This document shows positions 36,475 through 44,181 of a DNA stretch of 64,000 nt, piece after piece; position 1 is the stretch's first letter, and each line of letters opens with the position of its first letter. The notes beneath the pieces are model-generated. The model worked only from the letters and a program-made list of their open reading frames with translations, did not search any database and had not been told where the DNA came from. The position numbers were made by a program, and so were the translations under genes. Source of the DNA: Clostridium tepidiprofundi DSM 19306 (GTDB lineage Bacteria > Bacillota > Clostridia > Clostridiales > Clostridiaceae); the NCBI RefSeq assembly GCF_001594005.1, contig NZ_LTBA01000002.1, positions 1 to 64,000 of the forward strand, read 5' to 3'.

Positions 36475-36612
36475 TCGATATTTATTCTCTCATTTAAAAA
36501 TTCAGATAAACTAAAAGTACAGGCTATAAAACAACTAAACTAAAAAGATAAAAAAGTGAACTGTCCCTTAGCCTTAACCCGCTAGGCTATACCCATGCTG
36601 CGTACACTCACT

Positions 36613-36650
36613 CAAAAAAAATTCTCGACATAAGCCGAGAATTTATCTTC
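36613..36650 (-). terminator. Riboswitch-controlled terminator of the btu-cbi operon
   Basis: On the minus strand ATTCTCG-gcttatgt-CGAGAAT is followed by TTTTTTTT, about 65 bases after the aptamer. It is the likely expression platform. Confidence 0.82.
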
Positions 36651-36710
36651 TATAGTTAACCAACACTATTTTGGATAAGCATTTCCCTCCGAAAGCTTAC
36701 GTCAAACGTT

Positions 36711-36873
36711 TTTAGGCAGGTCTCCTGACTTATGATTTATCCTCACCTTTCCCTTCCCAAAATGCTAATAGCATTTCAGTGGTTAATGAAGGTTCGTAAT
36801 CAAATACAGTAGCGGGGGCTGTTGTGGATTCTAACCACATTCCCTTTTCACCTACAGCTAGGCACCTAAAATC
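36711..36873 (-). promoter_or_regulatory. Cobalamin riboswitch of the btu-cbi operon
   Basis: The minus strand shows the cobalamin aptamer elements TTAGGTGCCTAG, AAAAGGGAATGTGGT, CAGCCCCCGCTACTG, GGGAAGGGAAAGGTGAGGAT and the closing AGTCAGGAGACCTGCCT. It heads the corrinoid uptake and synthesis operon. Confidence 0.96.
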
Positions 36874-36921
36874 GTAAATATTAAATTTTAACACTAATTT
36901 TAGCAAACTTAGTACAAGCTA

Positions 36922-36950
36922 AGTATATACTAGTATATTTATGCTGTCAA
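36922..36950 (-). promoter_or_regulatory. Promoter of the btu-cbi riboswitch operon
   Basis: TTGACA (36950-36945) and TATACT (36927-36922) are 17 bases apart on the minus strand, ending about 50 bases before the aptamer. Confidence 0.78.
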
Positions 36951-36992
36951 TGTAATTTATAGTGCCAATGTAAAATTTAAAACTAAAAACAT

Positions 36993-37068
36993 GGGACGGT
37001 TCATTATTTACTAGCTTCAATTTATTAGGACAAACTAATAAATTGAAGTAAAACAAATGAACCGTCCC
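36993..37068. repeat. Long R3 palindrome between arsC and the B12 operon
   Basis: An inverted repeat of about 76 bp has arms that start with R3 (GGGACGGTTCATTATTTAC) and continue into CTTCAATTTATTA. The loop is GGACAAAC. It lies just past the arsC stop and could act as a transcriptional barrier. Confidence 0.75.
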
Positions 37069-37074
37069 CTAAAT

Positions 37075-37485
37075 TTAATTCAACAATAGTTCTCCATTTT
37101 TTACACGTTCAATTAATTCTTCTACTTTTCTCTTAATTACATCTCTTGTTTTCCTAAAATCATCTATAGAACCGCCTGAAGGATCGACAAGTCCCCAATC
37201 CTCTTTATGTTTGTTAGGCACAAAAGGACATGTTACATTGCACCCCATCGTAATCAATATATCTAACACTTCCGGAATATCCGAAATTAATTTTGGTTTA
37301 TGCTCACTCATATCTACTCCAACTTCTTCCATAACCTGTACTGCAAGTGGCTTAACTTCTGGATATTTTTCAGTTCCAGCTGAATAGACTTCAAAAATAT
37401 CACCACCTAATTTCTTTGCCCAACCCTCAGCCATTTGGCTCCTACAAGAATTATGAACACATACGAATGCAACCTTATATTTCAT
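37075..37485 (-). CDS. arsC: Arsenate reductase (low-molecular-weight phosphatase type)
   Basis: This ArsC reduces arsenate to arsenite using thioredoxin-type thiols. From ATG 37485 (after AAGGA) it has 136 residues. The P-loop nucleophile is in VCVHNSCRSQMAEG, and the downstream redox cysteines are in MGCNVTCPFVPN. DPSGGSIDDFRKTRD carries the general-acid aspartate region. No arsR or arsenite exporter is adjacent, so regulation and export must be elsewhere. Two earlier in-frame ATGs are possible starts. Confidence 0.9.
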   Translation of the reverse strand: MKYKVAFVCVHNSCRSQMAEGWAKKLGGDIFEVYSAGTEKYPEVKPLAVQVMEEVGVDMSEHKPKLISDIPEVLDILITMGCNVTCPFVPNKHKEDWGLVDPSGGSIDDFRKTRDVIKRKVEELIERVKNGELLLN

Positions 37486-37647
37486 CTTTGTCATTCCTTT
37501 CATTTTGATTCTATGTTATCCCAACCCAGCATCTTGTTTTATCGATTTTACTAAACTAATAAGCAAACTAAAATCAAGCTAAAAAAAGTAACTATTCACT
37601 AACTAAAAAAATTATACATAATTGGACAAGCCAAGGCAACAAGTAAA

Positions 37648-37692
37648 ACAAATGAACCGTCCCTATATTTTTTTCGTCCCTATTTTCGTCCC
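37648..37692. repeat. R3 repeat with tandem cgtccctat units
   Basis: An R3 copy (AAATGAACCGTCCCTA) is followed by two further CGTCCCTATTTT units. On the minus strand the last one gives the TAG stop of the metallo-hydrolase gene. Confidence 0.6.
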
Positions 37693-38543
37693 TATATTTT
37701 TTTCAAAAAATATCTTTCTTTATCTCTTTTAATATAACCAAGTCCCGGAAAATCAAAATGATAGGCAAAAGTCAACATATTGTTGTCAACTATCATACTC
37801 ATAATCTTTTTCCTTGTTTCTATTGCTTTTTTTACATCTTCATCATAATTCATATAACATTCTGGATTTTCAATATATATTGGGTGGGAAATATTATCTG
37901 TTACACAGAATAAACTTTCACCATTAGATGAAATTTGGACTGCTAATAGTCCTGGTGTATGCCCAGGTGTCAATAACAGCTTTATACCTGGATAGATTTC
38001 CTCATCCTTATCGATAATACACAATTTATCTTTCAAAGACATAATATATTTTTCAATAAAATTGGCATAACAATTATCTGATAGCATATCATCTGAAGTG
38101 CAGTAATCAAGTTCCTTTCGAGATATAATATACTTTGCATTAGGAAAATTTGGTTTACATTCAGCATCAACATTACCACCACAGTGATCTTCATGAGCGT
38201 GCGATAATATCACAATATCTATGTCTTCTGGATTTATGCCGTTTTGTTTGAGATTTTCAACCAAATTACCTGATGTTTGAACATAATCTTTTCCGAATCC
38301 TGTATCAATAATTATTTTATGTTCTCCTGTATCAACATATAAACACAAAAACGAAATTTCAGTAACATACTTACCTATACCATATTGGCATATAGCTTTT
38401 TCAATTTCACATTCTGATAATCCTGTAAATAAATCCTTGGTTGGAAAAGTTGCATATCCATCGTTAACAATAATACATGTAAAATCTCCCACTTTAAAAT
38501 GATAAGCAGTCTCATTCTTTGTGCCAAATAAATCTTTTTTCAT
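37692..38543 (-). CDS. Metallo-beta-lactamase-fold hydrolase
   Basis: This 283-residue cytoplasmic MBL-fold enzyme has the dinuclear metal motif ILSHAHEDHCGGN (HxHxDH), a further metal histidine in LLTPGHTPGLLA and an aspartate/serine segment CVTDNISHP. The overall pattern recalls the AHL-lactonase/YflN-like group, but the substrate cannot be assigned. AGGAGG is 5 bases before the ATG, and this start lies inside the 3' end of the upstream gene (32-base overlap), so translation is probably coupled. The stop codon is provided by an R3-related repeat. Confidence 0.85.
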   Translation of the reverse strand: MKKDLFGTKNETAYHFKVGDFTCIIVNDGYATFPTKDLFTGLSECEIEKAICQYGIGKYVTEISFLCLYVDTGEHKIIIDTGFGKDYVQTSGNLVENLKQNGINPEDIDIVILSHAHEDHCGGNVDAECKPNFPNAKYIISRKELDYCTSDDMLSDNCYANFIEKYIMSLKDKLCIIDKDEEIYPGIKLLLTPGHTPGLLAVQISSNGESLFCVTDNISHPIYIENPECYMNYDEDVKKAIETRKKIMSMIVDNNMLTFAYHFDFPGLGYIKRDKERYFLKKI

Positions 38544-39228
38544 ACAGTCCTCCTATCTTTTCTTTTATATCTTTATCAATTATTTCCGTTGTACGGGAAA
38601 CAAAATTGTCCATCTCTTCTTCGGTTAAATAAACAAAATTTTCTTTTGTTTCATCATTGTCTCCTAAATAAAATTGAGTTATATACTTTACTTGTCTTTC
38701 AAAAGCTCCTCTTGGAAAATAATCGAGATAGTCTGGTATTTCTTTTATATCTTTAAATAGTGTGTAAAATATACTATTTTTATGTTTACTTAAAAATAAA
38801 TAATCAAGTCCATACCAATCTTTTTTAATAGTCCAAATAAATTTTGTATCTCTACTCAGTCCTTGCTTATATAAATCTTCTTTTTTCTTTAACTCATATA
38901 ATTTTGACCATTCTATATCAGCCATCAAATGTATATAATATCCAATTAGAAAAGACACCCTATCATTGTTACCTTTTGTGCTTCTTTCTATGTTTACTTC
39001 GAAATTCTGATATTTTAAATACTCGTCCCAAAACTTGTAAGCATTAATAGTCCCATCATCTTCTATCCAATGAGTAATCTTTTTGGGTGGATTAAAGTTA
39101 CTCCAATCCTCATTTGGCACCCCAGAATCTGGAGCAATATTTCCTACTATAAAAGGAATCTTTTCAAAATTATATCCCTTATTTAATATATTTTCTGCTA
39201 TTCTCAAATGAGCAATCCAAGTCGCCAT
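38512..39228 (-). CDS. Zinc-dependent phospholipase C-like protein
   Basis: The 238 residues resemble the Zn_dep_PLPC family. Likely zinc ligands are His and Asp in WIAHLRIAENIL, GNIAPDSG, ITHWIEDD and GYYIHLMADIEW. There is no signal peptide, so unlike secreted phospholipases it is probably cytoplasmic, and a lipid substrate should not be assumed. It overlaps the following MBL-fold gene. The pair may act on related substrates; that is inference. Confidence 0.75.
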   Translation of the reverse strand: MATWIAHLRIAENILNKGYNFEKIPFIVGNIAPDSGVPNEDWSNFNPPKKITHWIEDDGTINAYKFWDEYLKYQNFEVNIERSTKGNNDRVSFLIGYYIHLMADIEWSKLYELKKKEDLYKQGLSRDTKFIWTIKKDWYGLDYLFLSKHKNSIFYTLFKDIKEIPDYLDYFPRGAFERQVKYITQFYLGDNDETKENFVYLTEEEMDNFVSRTTEIIDKDIKEKIGGLYEKRFIWHKE

Positions 39229-39301
39229 ATTATTTTCCCCACTTTCTCCCCTAAAATCAAAGTATATTTTCTGTAAAATATTAAATCATAGTCGTTTCCC
39301 A

Positions 39302-39381
39302 GTGAACTCGTTTTGCTAACGCAAAACATCCGTACTTCAATCTCCTACTTATAGAAGTGGGAGTCTTGTAGAATCAATAAA
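39302..39381 (+). repeat. R1 element, internally deleted copy
   Basis: This 80-bp copy keeps hairpin 1 (GTTTTGCTAACGCAAAAC) and hairpin 3 (CTCCTACTTATAGAAGTGGGAG) but lacks hairpin 2. Both outer ends, GTGAACTCG and GAATCAATAAA, are intact. Loss of the middle alone suggests the two end hairpins are the conserved functional parts. Confidence 0.7.
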
Positions 39382-39454
39382 ATATCCTTTATAATATGTT
39401 TAAACATTACCTCTGAAAAATTATTCTCTGAGGAAACTCTTTATAACTTCATAA

Positions 39455-40063
39455 TTATGGATATATATCCATACTCTTACTCTTCTTGTTTTTATTATCA
39501 TTAGGCATCGAAATTCTAATACTTTCAATCTTATTATTTCTATTTAATTCACATCTTAGAAAAAATATGCCTTTGCTAGATTTAAGTACAAATCCACTCG
39601 CTTTATATTGATTTTTAATTTCCATAGTGTATCCCTGAGTAATAATATCATAATCTTTTCCTATAAACTCTTCAACTTTTTTATTGTTATTTAATATATA
39701 CAATATTTCATTCTTTATCCTTTCAGATTCTTTAAGTTCATTATATTTAATTATTTCGTTTCCAGCTATACATGCAATAACTATCAATGCAAAAATCCAA
39801 CCCGCAATACTCCATTTTTTCTGTGTTTTATGAAGTTCTTCAACATCATACCATTCATTGTTTCTCCATGCCAATTCATTTCCTTTAAACCCCAAATAAA
39901 ATGGCATTATAAAATTTAAAATCGGTAGTAATGACAATAATGCAATATAAGATTTATTGAATATTCCCCATATCCAAGTCAACCAAAATGCACCCCAATT
40001 CCATTTGTTAACGTTAGCTGGTACTTCTGCAAACTTGCCATGCCCCGATGTATTATTTTCCAT
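39455..40063 (-). CDS. Membrane protein with DUF2628-like and Coa1-like parts
   Basis: The 202-residue protein has an N-terminal segment NWGAFWLTWIWGIFNKSYIA with further hydrophobic stretches, typical of DUF2628-like small membrane proteins. A third TM (about 85-102, SIAGWIFALIVIACIAG) and an exposed C-terminal part follow. That part, with VEEFIGKDYDI and a GFVLKSSKGIFFLRCELNR strand pair, resembles the Coa1/Tim21-like fold seen in small bacterial proteins. The function is unknown. ATG follows GGGGGTGGGG. Confidence 0.6.
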   Translation of the reverse strand: MENNTSGHGKFAEVPANVNKWNWGAFWLTWIWGIFNKSYIALLSLLPILNFIMPFYLGFKGNELAWRNNEWYDVEELHKTQKKWSIAGWIFALIVIACIAGNEIIKYNELKESERIKNEILYILNNNKKVEEFIGKDYDIITQGYTMEIKNQYKASGFVLKSSKGIFFLRCELNRNNKIESIRISMPNDNKNKKSKSMDIYP

Positions 40064-40497
40064 TATACCCCACCCCCTTTTGGAACAATTATATTACCAT
40101 CCAATTTCATTTATTACATTTTACCATTACGCATATTGCCTCTCTTAAACAATTATTTGGTTCTTTCCGCACAACATGTTAGCTATGTTTGTAAATTCAC
40201 CATTACATCTTAAACAATTATATGTTTCTTTACATACTTAATTGAATTTATTTTGCTTTGTCGTATAAAATTAAACCGTTACTTAAATGATTCTCAACTA
40301 ACTTTGGTAAGAACCAATTATATTTCTATTTAATTACCTTTATATTTCTTAGTTAGCACATCCTTTATCATATTCTTATAATATTTCAACTGCAACTTGT
40401 TTGCTATATCAATATAGAATTCACATAAGAAATACTTCTTCCTTTAACATACATATTGTTGGGCATACATCATTAATATTAAGCATCGTCATTAATA
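40064..40497. other. Intergenic region without a gene
   Basis: The region is AT-rich. A segment containing CTTAAACAATTAT(A/T)TG(G/T)TTCTTT occurs twice (about 40144 and 40210). A short tandem of CATTAATATTAAGCA (about 40469 and 40490) runs into the end of the HAD gene and provides its stop. I see no promoter or RNA I can support. Confidence 0.4.
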
Positions 40498-41181
40498 TTA
40501 AGCAACATCAAATTTGTCATCCAATAAATCCAATACTGCTTTCAGTGTATACTCCTTTCTATCAAGATAAAATCCTTTCATACCTAACTTCTCAGCAGCC
40601 TGTACATTCTCAATTTTATCGTCAATAAAAATACATTCTTCAAATTTACATCCTAATTTGTCGACTGCTGAAAAATATATAGTTTCATCTGGTTTTTCTA
40701 CTCCTTCATACGCTGATATTATTATATTGTCAAAATATTTTCTAATCCCTAAAGTATCAAACGCCCAATCCAAACTTGGTAATGCATTTGAAATTATACC
40801 TAATTTATAATTATCTTTTAATGTTTCTAACACCTCTATAACTTTTGGATAAATAACATACTCATACGTGTCAAATGTTAACATAAACAATTTATCTGCT
40901 AAATAATCATTTTTTTCATCGACACATTTTGCTATAGCATTGTAATGCCCTATTAACCAATTTTTCTCATCCTTCCAATTATAAATCCGTGCTTCGTTAC
41001 TAAAATATTTTTCATCAAATTCATTTCCTGCCATAATAGCATTATTTATACTATCAATGTTATATCCCATTGATAACAATAGCTCTTTAACTATATCATT
41101 TCTTCTTCGCTTAATATACAAAAGCACTCCACCTGCATCAAATATAATTGTTGATATTTTGCTTATACTCACTTTTATCAA
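40498..41181 (-). CDS. HAD-family hydrolase
   Basis: This 227-residue soluble phosphatase-like enzyme has motif I IIFDAGGVLLYIK (DxG, with Gly in place of the usual second Asp, as in some HAD-IA proteins). Motif II is in LGIISNALPSLD, motif III is the lysine in VEKPDETIYFSAV and motif IV is CIFIDDKIENVQAA. The cap is alpha-helical (about 20-90). The substrate is unknown. The start is TTG (41181) close to AGGATGG; a GTG three codons on is possible. Confidence 0.87.
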   Translation of the reverse strand: MIKVSISKISTIIFDAGGVLLYIKRRRNDIVKELLLSMGYNIDSINNAIMAGNEFDEKYFSNEARIYNWKDEKNWLIGHYNAIAKCVDEKNDYLADKLFMLTFDTYEYVIYPKVIEVLETLKDNYKLGIISNALPSLDWAFDTLGIRKYFDNIIISAYEGVEKPDETIYFSAVDKLGCKFEECIFIDDKIENVQAAEKLGMKGFYLDRKEYTLKAVLDLLDDKFDVA

Positions 41182-41301
41182 CCATCCTTTTATATTTTAA
41201 CTTTGTAAAATTATATATATTGCTTATATAATCTATTAGTAAGTTTTACTAAACTTTTTGACATAAAAATCACTGAAAGCTAGTGATAACAACAAAACTT
41301 A

Positions 41302-42642
41302 TTAGTAAGCTTTACTAAACTTCCTTCTATACATTATAAAAATGAGCGAACCATCAAATGTCCATTGAATCGCCGTAATCCACCAAACATATGTTACTGG
41401 TGATTTATGCAAATAAATGAAATAATACATAAGAGGTAATCTAATAACCCAATTAGATATAAACGCAACTAAGAAAGGTCTTCTAGTATCTCCTGAACCT
41501 TTAAGTGCTCCTCCAACCACCATTGATATTGCAGTAGGTATTTGTTCTAATGAAGCAATCATTAAACATGAAGCTCCTAATTTAATTACCTGTATTTCAT
41601 CCTCTTTTATAAATAGACTGATTAAAAAATTAGGAAATAGTACAAATAAGACTGCACATACTGCCATTATAGACATACCTAGAAATATACATGTATCACC
41701 ATATTCCTTTGCCTTTTTGTAATCCTTTTCACCTATCTTATGACCAACTAAAGTAGTTGCTGCAACAGCAAATCCCCAACCTGGCATAAATGATAATGAT
41801 TCTATTGTTGTTGTTATTTGGTTTGCTGAAAATGCAATATCCCCAAGAGTCATAATCATAACCATATTAATCAATCTACATATACTAAATGCAGACTCCT
41901 GTAACCCTGATGGTATAGATAATGTTAAAAGTTCCTTTAGCTCTTTTATATTAAACTTTTTAATATATTTAATTCTCGGCTTAATTTTACATCTTTTAAA
42001 AACATAAATAAATATAAATAAAAACCCTATAAAATTTGCAGTAGATGTAGCTATTGCAGCTCCTTTTGTTCCTAACTTAGGTAATCCAAAATGTCCAAAA
42101 ATAAGTAACCAATCTAATGTAATATTTATTAAATTTATTATAAAAGAAGCAATAAGAGGTGTTTTCGTATTTCCTGTTCCCCTTAATACAGCATTTAATA
42201 CAGTAGTCAGCATACTAAAAAATATTCCTATTGAACAAATTTTCATATATATTACCCCAAGAGATAATATGCTATTATCTGCCTTAGCTACTACCAATAT
42301 CTCTTTAGAAAATATAAAAAATATTGCAGACAATACCAATGCAATACCAATTGAAATTACTAAACTCAAAGTTGCATATTCTTCTGCACCATCATATTCT
42401 TTTGCTCCTACCCTTCTCGCTACTAAAGAAGTTACTCCAACAGCTATACTGGTTGAAATGAGAATATTAACAAAAGTGTATATTATTTCTGAACTTAATC
42501 CCACTGCAGAAACTGCCAATTTACCCCCATATTTCCCAAGCATCATGGTATCAAAAACCCATATCATCATATACAAAATCATCTCTCCCACTGCAGGGAG
42601 AGCTAATGTCAACACATCTTTTACGTTTTCTCTATTAATCAT
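41302..42642 (-). CDS. MATE-family multidrug/metabolite exporter
   Basis: This 446-residue inner-membrane antiporter has 12 predicted helices in two homologous halves. Marks are ALPAVGEMILYMMIWVFDTM at the N terminus, LVARRVGAKEYDGAEEYA, VLRGTGNTKTPLIASFIIN and the second-half counterparts LVGHKIGEKDYKKAKEYGD and GALKGSGDTRRPFLVAFI. It exports organic cations by Na+ or H+ exchange; the substrate is unknown. GAGGTG precedes the ATG. Confidence 0.92.
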   Translation of the reverse strand: MINRENVKDVLTLALPAVGEMILYMMIWVFDTMMLGKYGGKLAVSAVGLSSEIIYTFVNILISTSIAVGVTSLVARRVGAKEYDGAEEYATLSLVISIGIALVLSAIFFIFSKEILVVAKADNSILSLGVIYMKICSIGIFFSMLTTVLNAVLRGTGNTKTPLIASFIINLINITLDWLLIFGHFGLPKLGTKGAAIATSTANFIGFLFIFIYVFKRCKIKPRIKYIKKFNIKELKELLTLSIPSGLQESAFSICRLINMVMIMTLGDIAFSANQITTTIESLSFMPGWGFAVAATTLVGHKIGEKDYKKAKEYGDTCIFLGMSIMAVCAVLFVLFPNFLISLFIKEDEIQVIKLGASCLMIASLEQIPTAISMVVGGALKGSGDTRRPFLVAFISNWVIRLPLMYYFIYLHKSPVTYVWWITAIQWTFDGSLIFIMYRRKFSKAY

Positions 42643-43151
42643 ATTTCACCTCATATTTTTACTATTCTTTTGTGTTAATGTTTGCCAATTAATCTTATAA
42701 AAATGAACCGTCCCTTATTTCTTCTCTACTTCTTTACTCTAATTCTACATTTAGTTATAATTTCCTCTTTATTTTAAACAAGCATATCAAAAGCATATAA
42801 AAAATATCACATATAAAAAATATCACAGCACAGTATATCAGTATCACAGTATATCAGTATCAGTATATCATATCAAAAATATCACATTATTTCAGCATTC
42901 ATTATCTCAGCAATCATATCAGTAATTAAGTACTAACTTTGTGATTAATGTGATTAATGAGTAATAACTGAGTAATTATATTAGTAATTATTAGCATTTT
43001 TAAGTAAACCAAAGATATTCAATGCTAATTTGGTCGTAATACATAATATTAAATAATGTATATTAAAATATATATTGCGTTATTAAATACTATATTATAT
43101 AATAATATCAACAAGTTAATTAAATCAAATTTTAGTAGGAGAGGTGTTATA
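42643..43151. other. Divergent intergenic region with low-complexity repeats
   Basis: An R3 copy (AAATGAACCGTCCCTTATTT, about 42702-42721) is followed by a low-complexity stretch (about 42780-42960) of repeated atatcacagtatatcagt units. AT-rich DNA then leads to hflK. No gene is supported; promoters for the MATE and hflK genes should lie here. Confidence 0.5.
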
Positions 43152-44180
43152 ATGAAAAGTACAAATTTTCTAGGGAGTACCGGGTTGAATAATCCACTTA
43201 AAACAAAACTGCCAAAAACAAAACTACCAAGAACAAACACAAAATCGATTATATCTGTTTTTTCTATGATTATAATCGCTATATTCCTTTTATCGGGAAT
43301 TTATACCATTAAAACTGGAGAAGAAGCAGTAATACTTCGATTTGGTAAACATGTATCTTCTAATTCAAATGCTGGATTAAAATGGCATATTCCAATTATT
43401 GATAAGGTATACAAGGCTAATATGAATGAGGTACACAGATTAGAATTTGGATTTAGGACTTTATCAGAAGGAAGCACAAGAAAAACTCCAAGATATACAT
43501 CAAACACTAAAGAGAGCCTTATGCTTACAGGTGATGAAAATCTAGTAAATGCAGAAACTATAATACAATATAAAATAAAAGATGCAAAAAATTACTTCTT
43601 TAAAGTTGATGATCCAGTAGATACATTAAAGATAATATCTGAATCAATTATAAGAAGATCCATTGCTAGTCACACTCTTGATGATGTATTGACAGATAAT
43701 AAGCTTGCAATTCAGCAGGAAATTAAAGATGACCTTCAAAAATTAGTTGATAAATATAAACTTGGCATAGCAATAACAGCAATACAACTTCAAGATGTAA
43801 ATCCACCACAAGAAGTAGATGCTGCTTTTAAAGATGTTGCAAGTGCAAGAGAAGATAAAAACAGTTATATCAATGAAGCAAACAGCTATAAAAATGAAGT
43901 TATACCAAAAGCTCGTGGTAACGCAGCTGAAATGGTTAATAAAGCTAAAGCATATAAAACCCAGAGGATCGAAGAAGCAAAAGGTGATGTAGCAAATTTC
44001 GTTCAAATACTTGAAAAATATAAAGATGGTAAAACAGTAACTAAAACACGTATGTATTTAGAAGTTTTAGAAGAAATACTACCAAATATGGATAAATATA
44101 TATTGAGCGAAGATGGCAATACATTAAATATTTTAAATCTAAATAACAAATTGAACTTATCGAGCAAGGAGGACAAGTAA
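43152..44180 (+). CDS. hflK: SPFH-domain protein HflK
   Basis: This membrane-anchored SPFH/prohibitin protein forms large cages with HflC that enclose FtsH in other bacteria. It has 342 residues from ATG 43152 (AGGAGAGGTG upstream). A short Lys/Pro-rich cytoplasmic start is followed by one TM (about 36-55). Then come IKTGEEAVILRFGKH, the SPFH domain (about 60-230) and a long charged helix (about 225-300) rich in Ala, Glu and Lys, with AIQLQDVNPPQEVDAAFKDV as in HflK. hflC follows after 1 base. No ftsH is nearby. Confidence 0.93.
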   Translation: MKSTNFLGSTGLNNPLKTKLPKTKLPRTNTKSIISVFSMIIIAIFLLSGIYTIKTGEEAVILRFGKHVSSNSNAGLKWHIPIIDKVYKANMNEVHRLEFGFRTLSEGSTRKTPRYTSNTKESLMLTGDENLVNAETIIQYKIKDAKNYFFKVDDPVDTLKIISESIIRRSIASHTLDDVLTDNKLAIQQEIKDDLQKLVDKYKLGIAITAIQLQDVNPPQEVDAAFKDVASAREDKNSYINEANSYKNEVIPKARGNAAEMVNKAKAYKTQRIEEAKGDVANFVQILEKYKDGKTVTKTRMYLEVLEEILPNMDKYILSEDGNTLNILNLNNKLNLSSKEDK

Positions 44181-44181
44181 T

